From assembly GCF_027497215.1 (NCBI RefSeq), contig NZ_CP114904.1:186001-250000 (forward strand): 64,000 bases of DNA. Reading direction: 5' to 3'. Both the position numbers and the translations under genes were made by a program. The stretch's first letter is position 1; each line of letters opens with the position of its first letter. Below the pieces are notes generated by a model, which was given only the letters and a program-made list of their open reading frames with translations, did no database searches and was not told where the DNA came from. Origin of the DNA: Micromonospora sp. WMMD812 (GTDB taxonomy: Bacteria > Actinomycetota > Actinomycetes > Mycobacteriales > Micromonosporaceae). Shown here in pieces: positions 50,955 to 59,049 of the stretch.

Positions 50955-51973
50955 GGGACGAGCTGATCCGCCCGCTGCGCCGCACGGTGGCGGCCGTCGT
51001 GCTGGCCGGACTCGTCCTGGCGCCCTGGATGGTCGACGACTACACCGCGGCGATCCTCGCGCGCACGCTCGCCCTCGGCCTGGTCGGGGTGAGCGTCGCC
51101 CTGCTGACCGGGGTGGCGGGCCTGCCCACCCTCGGCCAGACCGCACCGTACGCGGCCGGCGCGTACGCCTGCGTGGTGGTCGGCGGGAGCGTCTCCGACG
51201 TCGGGGTCGTGCGGTTCGCCGTCGCGGCGGCGGCGGGCGCGGCGCTGGCCGCGCTGACCGTCCCGCTCGTGGTGTCGGCCCGCGGGGTGGTCGTCCTCAT
51301 GATCACCCTGGCGGTCGGCGAGCTGGTCGTCACCGTCGTCGGCCGCTGGCGGTCGGTCACCGGCGGCACGGACGGGCTCGCCGGCATCTCCCCGATCCGC
51401 CCGTTCTGGGGGCTGCCGGTCCTCGCCACCGACCGGGCCCGCTACCTGTACACCCTGGTGGTCGTCGCGGTGGCGGTCGGCGCCCTGCTGCTGGTCCTGC
51501 GGACCAGGGTGGGCCTGGTGCTGCGCGCCGGCCGCGACGACGAGGCCCGGCTGCGGGCCAGCGGGCACCGGATCGCCGCCCACGTCGCCGGCGTGCACAT
51601 CGCCGCCGGGGCGATCGCCGGGGGCGCGGGCTCACTGCTCGTGGTCGCCCAGCAGTACGTCTCACCGGCCGACTTCAGTTTCGACACGTCCGCCCTGCTG
51701 CTGCTCGGCGTGGTGATCGGCGGCACCGCGTCGGTCGGCGGCGCCCTGCTCGGCGCGGCGCTCGTCATCGCCGCCCGGGACTGGCTGTTCGGCCTGCTCC
51801 CCGGCCAGGCGCCGTTGGTGCTGGGCGCGGTCTTCATCGCGACCGTCTATCTGCTGCCCGGCCCCGGGCACGGGCGGTCACGCCGGTGGGGCCGGCCGCA
51901 CCCCGGTATCCGTCCGCGCCCGTCGGGGCCTCGCCCGGCCCGCGAGCCCGTCCGGACGGAGGTACGGGCATGA
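50951..51973 (+). CDS. Branched-chain amino acid-type ABC permease (LivM-like)
   Basis: A 340-residue permease with multiple hydrophobic helices from about 13 to 305. It shows LPTLGQTAPYAAGAYA near 57-72 and VVIGGTASVGGALLGAALV near the end, the LivM equivalents of the LivH motifs. The final 35 residues are a basic, Pro/Arg-rich cytoplasmic tail, longer than usual. GTG start in a GTGA overlap; ATGA overlap with the ATPase gene. Confidence 0.9.
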   Translation: MRDELIRPLRRTVAAVVLAGLVLAPWMVDDYTAAILARTLALGLVGVSVALLTGVAGLPTLGQTAPYAAGAYACVVVGGSVSDVGVVRFAVAAAAGAALAALTVPLVVSARGVVVLMITLAVGELVVTVVGRWRSVTGGTDGLAGISPIRPFWGLPVLATDRARYLYTLVVVAVAVGALLLVLRTRVGLVLRAGRDDEARLRASGHRIAAHVAGVHIAAGAIAGGAGSLLVVAQQYVSPADFSFDTSALLLLGVVIGGTASVGGALLGAALVIAARDWLFGLLPGQAPLVLGAVFIATVYLLPGPGHGRSRRWGRPHPGIRPRPSGPRPAREPVRTEVRA

Positions 51974-52713
51974 CCCCGCTGCTGGCCGCGCGCGGCATCA
52001 CCGTCCGGTACGGATCACTGGCCGCGCTGGACGCGGTGGACCTCCGCGTCGACCACGGTCAACGGCACGCGCTCATCGGGCCCAACGGCGCCGGGAAAAC
52101 CACCCTGCTCGACGTCATCGCCGGGGCCACCCGGCCGGCCGGCGGGCGGGTCCGACTCGCGGGCCGAGACGTCACCCGGCGCGGGCCGGCGGCCCGGGCG
52201 CGGCGCGGCGTCGGCCGGATCCACCAGCGGCCCGCCGTCTGGTCCACCCTCACGGTGACCGAGAACGTGCAGGTCGCCGCGTTGCCGCACGCCGCCCGGC
52301 CGGGCCGGTGGCAGCCCGGCGCGGCCCGGCGCGCGGCCCGCCGCACCGCCGGCACTCTGCTCGACCGGGTCGGCCTGGCCGACCTCGCCGCGCTGCCCGC
52401 CGGCCAGCTCGCCCACGGTCAGCGGAGACAACTGGAGATCGCCATGGCGCTGGCCGGGCGGCCCCGGCTGCTGCTGCTCGACGAGCCCGCCGCCGGGCTC
52501 TCCGCCACCGAGGTCGGCCGGCTGGTCGACTTCCTCCGGGAACTGCCCCGGGCGGTGGCCGTCCTGCTGGTCGAGCACCGGCTGGACCTGGTCTACGAAC
52601 TCTGCGACACGGTCACCGTGCTGCGCGACGGCCGCACCCTCGCCGCCGGCACGCCCGACGAGATCCGCGCCTCCGACCTGGTGCGGCGGGCCTACGCCGA
52701 GGGGGTGGCCTGA
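51970..52713 (+). CDS. Branched-chain amino acid-type ABC ATPase (LivG-like)
   Basis: A 247-residue ATPase. Walker A is GPNGAGKTT, and the Q-loop region GRIHQRPAVWSTLTV is a LivG-type motif. The signature region reads LAHGQRRQLEIAMAL in place of the canonical LSGG, common in this subfamily. Walker B is LLLLDEPAAG and the H-loop VEHRLD. ATG start overlaps the LivM stop. Confidence 0.92.
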   Translation: MTPLLAARGITVRYGSLAALDAVDLRVDHGQRHALIGPNGAGKTTLLDVIAGATRPAGGRVRLAGRDVTRRGPAARARRGVGRIHQRPAVWSTLTVTENVQVAALPHAARPGRWQPGAARRAARRTAGTLLDRVGLADLAALPAGQLAHGQRRQLEIAMALAGRPRLLLLDEPAAGLSATEVGRLVDFLRELPRAVAVLLVEHRLDLVYELCDTVTVLRDGRTLAAGTPDEIRASDLVRRAYAEGVA

Positions 52714-53510
52714 TGCTGCGGCTGGACCGGGTCTCCGCCGGCTACTACGGCGGGACCGTGCTGCACGACGTGACGCTCCACGTGCCGCCCGGGAGCATCC
52801 AGGCGGTGGTCGGCCGCAACGGCGCGGGCAAGTCCACCCTGGTGCACACGATCGCCGGCCTGGTCCGGCCGCAACAGGGCCGGATCGAGATCGGCGGGGT
52901 GCAGGTGGCCGGACGCCAGCCGCACCGCATCGCCCGGTCCGGGGTCGGGCTGGTCCCGCAGGGGCGGCGGGTCTTCTCCCGGCTGACGGTGGCCGAGCAT
53001 CTCGTCCTGGCCGCCGCGCCCTGGCGTGCCGCGACGCCCGGCGGCGAGGGCTGGACGGTGACCCGCGTCCTGGAGCTGCTGCCCCGGCTGGCGGTGCGGC
53101 TGCGCCACCGCGGCGACCAGCTGTCCGGTGGTGAGCAGCAGATGCTGGCGATCGCCCGGGCACTGCTCGGCCAGCCCCGGGTGCTGCTGCTCGACGAGCC
53201 GTGCGAGGGGCTCGCCCCCGACCTCGCGGCCCGGGTCCGGGACCTCGTCGGCGGCCTGGCCGGCACCGGGCTCACCGTGCTCCTGGTCGAGCAGCAGCTC
53301 CAGCACGCCATCGACATCGCCGACCGGGTCGCGGTGCTGGAGTACGGGCGGCTGGTCTACGACCGGCCGTCCACCGAGGCACGGGCCGACCCGGCGACGC
53401 TGGCCGCGATGTTGAGCATCGCCACCGTCGCCACGTCGCCGGCCCCCGGACCGGCGCCCGGGCTCTGGGCCGACGCCCCGCAGTCGTCACGACCACCTAG
53501 GGAAGGGTGA
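52713..53510 (+). CDS. Branched-chain amino acid-type ABC ATPase (LivF-like)
   Basis: A 265-residue ATPase with Walker A GRNGAGKST, Q-loop LVPQGRRVFSRLTVAEHL, signature LSGGEQQM, Walker B LLLDEPCEGL and VEQQLQHA as the H-loop with Gln where His is usual, a LivF-typical variant. The C-terminal 25 residues are an Ala/Pro-rich tail. TGATG junction with LivG; its stop overlaps the methyltransferase GTG. Confidence 0.92.
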   Translation: MLRLDRVSAGYYGGTVLHDVTLHVPPGSIQAVVGRNGAGKSTLVHTIAGLVRPQQGRIEIGGVQVAGRQPHRIARSGVGLVPQGRRVFSRLTVAEHLVLAAAPWRAATPGGEGWTVTRVLELLPRLAVRLRHRGDQLSGGEQQMLAIARALLGQPRVLLLDEPCEGLAPDLAARVRDLVGGLAGTGLTVLLVEQQLQHAIDIADRVAVLEYGRLVYDRPSTEARADPATLAAMLSIATVATSPAPGPAPGLWADAPQSSRPPREG

Positions 53511-54322
53511 ACACGATGCGCACGGAGACCATCGACAGCGAGTACGCCTTCGACAACGCCGCCGCCGAGGCGGTGCCCCAGCTGCGCGCGCTGGAGGCGT
53601 TCCTCGACCCGATCACCATGCGCCGACTCGCGCCGCCGGTCCTCTGCCAGGCCGCCCGATGCTGGGAGGTGGGCGCCGGAGGCGGGTCGGTGGCGCACGG
53701 CATGGCCTGGGCGGTCGGCGCGGACGGCCACGTGCTGGCCACCGACATCGACACCTCGCGACTGGCCCCGACGGCCAACCTCGACGTCCGCCGGCACGAC
53801 GTGCGCACCGAGCTGCCGCCGGGGGCGGCGTTCGACCTGGTCCACGCCCGGCTGGTGCTGCTGCACCTACCGGAGCGCCGGCACATCCTCCGGTCGCTCA
53901 CCGGCGCGCTCGCTCCCGGGGGGTGGTTGGTGGTCGAGGAGTTCGACTGCACCGCGCCACTGCGGGTGCTGACCGCACCCAACGACGACGCGGCGAAGCT
54001 CTTCGGCCAGGTCGCCGACGCGATGCTCGGCATCCTCCAGGGTCACGGCGCCGACCTGGCCTGGGCGCAGGACGTGCACGCCGAGATGACGTACGCCGGC
54101 CTCGTCGACGTCGACACCGTCACGCACGCGGAGAGCTGGGCCGGCGAGTCCAGTGGAGCGTCGCTGTACGAGACGAACTCGCGGCAGCTGGAACCGGAGC
54201 TGCTGGAGGCCGGGTTCACCCCCGGCCAGTTGGAGGCGTTCCGCAAGCTCCTGCGCGATCCGGCGTTCGCGGTGATGTCCTACGAGTTCGTGTCCACGCG
54301 CGGCCGGCGGCTGCCCGGGTAG
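53507..54322 (+). CDS. SAM-dependent methyltransferase
   Basis: A 271-residue class I methyltransferase. SAM-binding motif I is WEVGAGGGSVAHGMA near 53-67, motif II is VLATDIDTSRL, motif III region is FDLVHARLVLLHLPER near 105-120, then LAPGGWLVVEEFD. GTG start overlaps the LivF stop (GTGA), so it is the last gene of the sensor-transporter operon. It may modify the imported substrate or a protein of the system; nothing in the sequence decides this. Confidence 0.87.
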   Translation: MNTMRTETIDSEYAFDNAAAEAVPQLRALEAFLDPITMRRLAPPVLCQAARCWEVGAGGGSVAHGMAWAVGADGHVLATDIDTSRLAPTANLDVRRHDVRTELPPGAAFDLVHARLVLLHLPERRHILRSLTGALAPGGWLVVEEFDCTAPLRVLTAPNDDAAKLFGQVADAMLGILQGHGADLAWAQDVHAEMTYAGLVDVDTVTHAESWAGESSGASLYETNSRQLEPELLEAGFTPGQLEAFRKLLRDPAFAVMSYEFVSTRGRRLPG

Positions 54323-54475
54323 CCGCCCGCGGGTCTCCGGCCGGGCGGGGGCGACGATTACGGCGTCCCCGGCCGATCCGCTGTGCCAGACTCGGGGAAG
54401 CGCAGGCCGTCCCCGTGTCGCCCGCCCCTCCCTCCGGTCCGGTTGCCCGTTCAACGGTCAGGAAGGGACAGCATC

Positions 54476-54856
54476 GTGAAACACCACGAGTTCGTCGCCG
54501 CCGTACGCCAGCGCGGTGAGTACGGCAGCGCGGCGGAGGCCGAGGCGGTCATCCGCGCCGTCCTCAGCGTGCTCGCCGCGCGCCTGACCCCGGCCGAGGC
54601 CCACGACCTCGCCTCCCAGCTGCCGCAGGGCATCGCCGAGATCCTCGAGGACCAGCACGAGCCGACCCTGCAACTGTCGGCGCAGGAGTTCCTCAACCGC
54701 ATCGCCGCCGGCACCGGGGCGACGACGCGGACGGCCCAGTGGGATGCCGGCGCGGTGCTGACGACGCTGGCGGACGCGGTGAGCTGGGGCGAACTCAACC
54801 AGGTGATCACCCAGCTGCCGTCCGGCTACGCCGTACTCTTCGGCACCAAGGCATGA
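54476..54856 (+). CDS. DUF2267 family protein
   Basis: A 126-residue all-helical protein of the DUF2267 family. It carries the repeated pattern EAVIRAVLSVLAARLTPAEAHDLASQLP and later AVLTTLADAVSWGELNQVITQLP (both quoted in under-20 pieces of the motif), with the QLP(S/Q)G turn twice. No function is established. GTG at 54476 has AGGAAGGGAC upstream; a longer ATG start at 54383 has none. A bidirectional hairpin follows. Confidence 0.8.
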   Translation: MKHHEFVAAVRQRGEYGSAAEAEAVIRAVLSVLAARLTPAEAHDLASQLPQGIAEILEDQHEPTLQLSAQEFLNRIAAGTGATTRTAQWDAGAVLTTLADAVSWGELNQVITQLPSGYAVLFGTKA

Positions 54857-54857
54857 G

Positions 54858-54911
54858 GTGACGAGCGGCGCCGCGCCGCCGATCGGGTCGGCGGCGCGGA
54901 CGCCTCGTCAC
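54858..54911. terminator. Bidirectional two-tier hairpin between DUF2267 and coiled-coil genes
   Basis: An inner 12-bp stem (54871-54882 with 54888-54899, loop TCGGG) is enclosed by an outer 8-bp stem (54858-54865 with 54904-54911, GTGACGAG/CTCGTCAC), with a short bulge between. It spans the gap of two convergent genes and overlaps the end of the minus-strand one. Confidence 0.78.
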
Positions 54912-56683
54912 GCCTGCTCCATGACCTCCGCGTCGGCCCGCCGTTCGCCGGGTTCGAACATGTCGGTCCGCCGTTCGCCGGGCTCGAACATGTCGACCGG
55001 CCGCCCGCTGGGCTCGAACATGTCGGCCCGCCGTTCGCCGGGTTCGAACATGTCGACCCGCCGCCCGCTGGGCTCGAACATGCCGACCCGCCGCTCGCCG
55101 GCCCCGACCACGTCGGCCCGCCGCTCGCCGGTCGGCGCCTCGTCCGCCGGCTGATCGCCGGCCGCCGCCTCGTCGGTACGCGGTGTGCCGCCCTCCGCGC
55201 CGCCGGTGGGCCGCTCGCCGGTCGCCTCGTCGTCGCCCCGCCGTTCGCCGCCCATCGTGCTGTCGGGCCGCCGTTCGCCGGTCGCGGCGTCGTCCGTCCG
55301 CCGTTCGCCGCCCGCCAGGTTGTCGGCGCGCCGCTCGGCGGTCGCCTCGTCGTCGGCCGGCCGTCCGCCGGTCTCCGCCCCGGGGGACGGCCGCTCGGCT
55401 GCCGATCGCGCGGTCACCATCGGATACTCGGCGGTCGCCACGCCGCCCGCGGCGGCGGCCATCACCGCGGCCGCGGCGAGGTCCGCGACACGCTTCGCCT
55501 CCCGCTGCACCCGCGCACGGACGTCCTTGGCGTGCCGCTCGGCCGAGTCGGCCGCCCGCCGCGCCGCGTCGAGGCGTTCGACCTCGGCGCTGAGCTCCCG
55601 GCGGATCTCGTCGAGGCGTTGCCGCACCTGGGCCAGCTCGCGATCCGCCTCCGCCTGCTCGTGGCGCGACTCGGCGAGCTGCTGCCGGGCGCTCTCCAGC
55701 TCGGACTGCAACTGGGTCACCGCCTGCTGCCGGGCCGAGAGCTCCTGCTGCACCACGGTGAGCCGCTCCTGGTGGGCGGTGGCCTGCTCGTCCGCGCGCT
55801 GGCGTACCTCGGTCGCGTACTGCTGGGCCTCGGCGATGAGCGAGCCGATCGTCTGCTCGGCGGCGTTGCGCTGGCCGGCGATCTCCCGTTCGGCGGCGGC
55901 CCGCTGCTCGGCCAGGTCCTGCTCGGCGGCGGCCCGCCGTTCGGTGACGTCCCGTTCGATGTTGGCCTGCCACTGGGCCAGCTCCTGCTGGCTCTTGCTG
56001 CGGGCCGCCTGGAGCTCCTGCTGGATCTGGGTACGGGCCGCCCGGGTCAGCGCCTCGGACGCGGCCCTGGCCTGTTCGATCTGCTGGGCGCTCTGCTCGC
56101 CGATCCGCTTCGCCTCCTGACGGGCGCGCTCGTGGGCGGCCTCGCCGTCGGCCCGCAGCTTCTCCGCCGCGTCCCGGATCTCGGCCAGCTCGGACTCGGC
56201 CGCGGTGCGGCGCTCCTCGTAGACCTTCTCCTGCTCGGCGCGCTGCGCGGCCAGCTCCTCCTCCAGCTCCTGCAACGCCCGGGCCGTCCGCTCTCGGGCC
56301 TCGACGAGCGTCTTCTCCGCCTCGGCGTGCAGCTCGTCGGCCTGCTGGGTGGCCGCCTCCGTGATCAGCCCGGCCTGCTTCTCCGCCAGGGCGAGGATCT
56401 GGTCGACCACGGGACCGAGGTCGCGGAACGTCGCCCGATCCGGCTGGGCCGGCCGTTGGCGCAGCTCGGTCAGCTCCGTGTGCAGCTGCTGGAGCTGACC
56501 GGTCAACTCCCGGACCTGGCCGCCGTTGCGGTCCCGCTCGGCGGCCAGCGCCGCGAGCTGGTCACTCACCTGCTCGACGTACCAGTCGACCTGCCGCTTC
56601 TCGTAGCCACGCCGCGCCAGCTCAAAGGTGGGTCGTGAAACCCCGCCCTCGCGTACCGCGAACGGCTCGTCGCCGTTGGACAT
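54908..56683 (-). CDS. Long coiled-coil DivIVA-like protein with decapeptide-repeat tail
   Basis: A 591-residue cytoplasmic protein. Residues 1-50 contain SRPTFELARRGYEKRQVDWYV, a DivIVA/Wag31-type opening. Residues about 45-410 form a nearly continuous coiled coil rich in Glu, Gln, Arg and Ala. A short Ala-rich helix (about 412-425) follows. Residues 439-588 are fifteen exact 10-residue units of the type GERRxDxxxx. RBS GGAGG precedes the ATG at 56683; a longer in-frame start is open but has none. Probable role: polar scaffold or cell-envelope organiser, inferred from the N-terminus and coiled coil only. Confidence 0.8.
   Translation of the reverse strand: MSNGDEPFAVREGGVSRPTFELARRGYEKRQVDWYVEQVSDQLAALAAERDRNGGQVRELTGQLQQLHTELTELRQRPAQPDRATFRDLGPVVDQILALAEKQAGLITEAATQQADELHAEAEKTLVEARERTARALQELEEELAAQRAEQEKVYEERRTAAESELAEIRDAAEKLRADGEAAHERARQEAKRIGEQSAQQIEQARAASEALTRAARTQIQQELQAARSKSQQELAQWQANIERDVTERRAAAEQDLAEQRAAAEREIAGQRNAAEQTIGSLIAEAQQYATEVRQRADEQATAHQERLTVVQQELSARQQAVTQLQSELESARQQLAESRHEQAEADRELAQVRQRLDEIRRELSAEVERLDAARRAADSAERHAKDVRARVQREAKRVADLAAAAVMAAAAGGVATAEYPMVTARSAAERPSPGAETGGRPADDEATAERRADNLAGGERRTDDAATGERRPDSTMGGERRGDDEATGERPTGGAEGGTPRTDEAAAGDQPADEAPTGERRADVVGAGERRVGMFEPSGRRVDMFEPGERRADMFEPSGRPVDMFEPGERRTDMFEPGERRADAEVMEQA
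54920..55369 (-). repeat. Fifteen tandem 30-bp units encoding decapeptides
   Basis: The coding tail of the coiled-coil gene is fifteen contiguous 30-bp units with no length variation. Units nearest the stop are the most alike (GERRADMFEP, SGRRVDMFEP, SGRPVDMFEP, GERRTDMFEP) and those further in are more diverged (GERRTDDAAT, GERRPDSTMG). The gradient suggests recent duplication at the 3-prime end of the gene. The Glu/Arg/Asp core is kept in nearly all units. Confidence 0.9.
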
Positions 56684-57051
56684 CCGCCATCCTCCGTACC
56701 ATCCCGAGCGCCCTGTCACCCCGCGGGCCATGATGTCGCGCAACGCTACCGGGACGCCGGTGGCGCGTGTCGTCCCGGCCCGGTCATCGCTGCCACGCAT
56801 CCGACCGGTCGCGCTGGGTCACCGCCGCGGCCGGTCAGGTCGCGTCGCACGCCGGCCGTTTCCGAGCGGTAGCTGCGCGCGCGCCGGCCGGCGTCGCCCG
56901 CACCGGAGGCGTCGAGAGTAGAGCATCCCGTCGCCGCCGTAGCCCGTGTCGAGGCCCCTGGGCTGCGGCATGATGGGGTGCCGGCGTCGGCCACCGGCCA
57001 GCTCCGCGGGGTGTGCGGGGTACGGCGGCACCGATCAGTGACGGGAGAACG
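56684..57051. other. 368-bp divergent gap between the coiled-coil and isomerase-family genes
   Basis: No gene is supported. TAGCGT on the minus strand (complement of 56743-56748) lies 60 bp before the coiled-coil start and is a plausible -10 element. On the plus side only an RBS (GGGAGA) before 57052 stands out. Confidence 0.45.
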
Positions 57052-57843
57052 ATGACCACGACCGCGGACCAGACCATAGCCGCCCTGCGTAGCGGGCATG
57101 ACGCGCTCGCCGCCTTCGTCGGGAAGCTGGGCCCGGACGACCTGGTCCGGCCGTCCGGCGCGAGCGAGTGGCAGGTGTCGCAGGTGCTGAGCCACCTCGG
57201 CAGCGGCGCGGAGATCAACCTGGCCGTGCTCCGTGCCGCCCGGGCCGGTGAGCCGGCGCCGGGCGGCGACTTCAACACGACCGTGTGGGCGCGCTGGGAC
57301 GCGATGCCGCCCGCCGAGCACGCCGACGGCTTCCTCGAGGCCAACGAGCGGCTCGTCGAGGCGTACGAGGCGCTGGACCCGACCGCGCGGGCGGACCTGC
57401 GGATCGACCTCGGCTTCCTGCCCGAGCCGGTGGACGTGGCCACCGCGACCCGGATGCGGCTCAACGAGTTCGCCCTGCACCGGTGGGACGTCGAGGTCGG
57501 GTTCGATCCGGCCGCGACGGTGTCCGCCGACGCGGTGCCGTTGCTGCTCGACCAGGTCGGGGCGATGCTCGCCTGGACCGGCCGGACGGACGTGCTGGCC
57601 GGCCGCCGGGCCGTGCTCGCGGTGCGGCTGCACGACCCGGTGCGGACGTACGGGCTGCGGTTGGGCGAGCGGCTGGAGCTGACCGACGCTCCGGATCGGC
57701 CGGACGGTGAGCTGCTGGCGCCGGCCGAGGCGTGGCTGCGCCTCACGGTCGGTCGGCTGTCGCCGCGGTACACTCCGGAGGATGTGCGGGTGACCGGGCC
57801 GGTCAGCCTCGACGAGTTGCGGGGCGTCTTCCCCGGCTTCTGA
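57052..57843 (+). CDS. Maleylpyruvate isomerase family (mycothiol-dependent, DinB-like) protein
   Basis: A 263-residue protein of the mycothiol-dependent maleylpyruvate isomerase/DinB-like family. SEWQVSQVLSHLGSGAEIN near 38-56 carries the first conserved His, and RLNEFALHRWDVEVGFDP near 137-154 carries the second, together forming the expected metal site. The C-terminal half is a SCP2-like domain. ATG at 57052 follows GGGAGAAC. Many paralogues occur in actinomycetes and most have unknown substrates, so the enzyme name is only the family name. Confidence 0.83.
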   Translation: MTTTADQTIAALRSGHDALAAFVGKLGPDDLVRPSGASEWQVSQVLSHLGSGAEINLAVLRAARAGEPAPGGDFNTTVWARWDAMPPAEHADGFLEANERLVEAYEALDPTARADLRIDLGFLPEPVDVATATRMRLNEFALHRWDVEVGFDPAATVSADAVPLLLDQVGAMLAWTGRTDVLAGRRAVLAVRLHDPVRTYGLRLGERLELTDAPDRPDGELLAPAEAWLRLTVGRLSPRYTPEDVRVTGPVSLDELRGVFPGF

Positions 57844-57890
57844 GCGCGGACGCCGGCGGCGGGCCCCGTGCCGGCGCGGCGACGTCGGCG

Positions 57891-58922
57891 TCAGGCGGGT
57901 GCCGGGCCGGTGGAGTCGCGGACCACGAGGGTGTGCCCGGTCGATCGGCGGCGTGGCCGGGTCGACCGGGGTTTGAGCGCCAGGGCGAGAGCCATCCGCC
58001 CCATGTCGGTCATCGGCAGCCGGACGGTGGTGAGGCTGGGCGCCAGGTCGGCGGCGACGGAGACGTCGTCGAAGCCGACCACCGACATCCGGTCCGGCAC
58101 GGAGATGCGGTGCGCCCGCAGCACGGCCAGCACCCCCATCGCCATCGCGTCGTTGAGCGCGATGATCGCGGTCGTCGCCGGGTGGTCGCTGAGGATCTGC
58201 TCGGCGGCGACCCGGCCGCCCTCGCGGGTGAAGTCGGTGTGCACGACCGGCAGGTCGCCGAGGTCGAGGCCGTGGCGCTGCAACGCCGACGCGACCCCGG
58301 CCATCCGGTCGGCGACGGTGGTGAGCCCCTCGGTGCCGGCGGCGACGGCGATCCGCCGGTGCCCCAGCGCGAGCAGGTGCTCCGCGAGCGCCCGCCCGCC
58401 GGCCTCGTTGTCCGGCAGCACCGCGTCGGCGCCGAGCGAGTGGCGGCCGATGACCGCCACCCGCCCGCCGAGGTTCTGATATGCCGACAGCTCCGCCTTC
58501 GTCTCGGCCTCGACGCGGGGGTCGGTGTAGCCGGAGCCGGCGATGAGGATGATGCCGACCCGCTGCGCGATGAGGTGGCGGATCTGGCGCAGCTCGAAGC
58601 CCGGGTCCCGTCCGGAGTGGCAGATCTGCACGAGCAGCCCCTGGTCGGCGGCGACCTGGATGACACCCCCGGCGATCTCGGAGAAGTAAGGGTCGTCCAC
58701 CTGGTGCACGACCAGCCCGACCGTGGAGCTCGCCCCGCCGGCGAGGGTGCGGGCGTACGGGTTGGCGACGTAGCCCAGCTCCTGGGAGACCCGCCGCACC
58801 CGGTCGGCGACCTCCTCGCTGACGCCGTCCCGGCCGGCCAGAGCCCGCGAGGCGGTCGCCAGCGACACACCGGCCCGCTCGGCGACGTCGACGAGGCGCA
58901 ACCTCGAGCCAGGCTTGGGCAT
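57891..58922 (-). CDS. LacI family transcriptional regulator
   Basis: A 343-residue LacI-type repressor. The N-terminal helix-turn-helix RLVDVAERAGVSLATASRAL is at about 8-27, with the hinge helix NPYARTLAGG near 55-65. The periplasmic-binding-like effector domain follows, including FDDVSVAADLAPSLTTVRLP near the end. It is divergent from the second branched-chain-type importer, and an 18-bp perfect palindrome of LacI type lies in the gap. Confidence 0.93.
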   Translation of the reverse strand: MPKPGSRLRLVDVAERAGVSLATASRALAGRDGVSEEVADRVRRVSQELGYVANPYARTLAGGASSTVGLVVHQVDDPYFSEIAGGVIQVAADQGLLVQICHSGRDPGFELRQIRHLIAQRVGIILIAGSGYTDPRVEAETKAELSAYQNLGGRVAVIGRHSLGADAVLPDNEAGGRALAEHLLALGHRRIAVAAGTEGLTTVADRMAGVASALQRHGLDLGDLPVVHTDFTREGGRVAAEQILSDHPATTAIIALNDAMAMGVLAVLRAHRISVPDRMSVVGFDDVSVAADLAPSLTTVRLPMTDMGRMALALALKPRSTRPRRRSTGHTLVVRDSTGPAPA

Positions 58923-58996
58923 CAGTAACGCTCCCGAAACACATCGATGCTGACGCGTCCTCGGCTATTGCCAGTGACGTAGCACACAGCCTAGAG

Positions 58997-59023
58997 TACG
59001 AAAGCGCTTTCGTAAGCGCTTCC
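58997..59023. promoter_or_regulatory. LacI-type operators between the regulator and importer genes
   Basis: TACGAAAGCGCTTTCGTA (58997-59014) is a perfect palindrome with the GAAAGCGCTTTC core typical of LacI/CcpA-family sites. It runs directly into GTAAGCGCTTCC (59012-59023), a second overlapping site with core AAGCGCTT. The inverted complement of this second 12-mer recurs exactly at 63923-63934. Confidence 0.8.
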
Positions 59024-59049
59024 AGCCTGGTGCAAAGGAGCGTCCGAGG

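Noticed and set aside
54858..54911. Palindromic region read as an operator
   Set aside because: It lies between two converging gene ends, so it is better explained as a bidirectional terminator.
54920..55369. Possible CRISPR-like array of 30-bp repeats
   Set aside because: The units are contiguous without spacers, stay in frame with the coding sequence and vary as codons do. They are a coding minisatellite.
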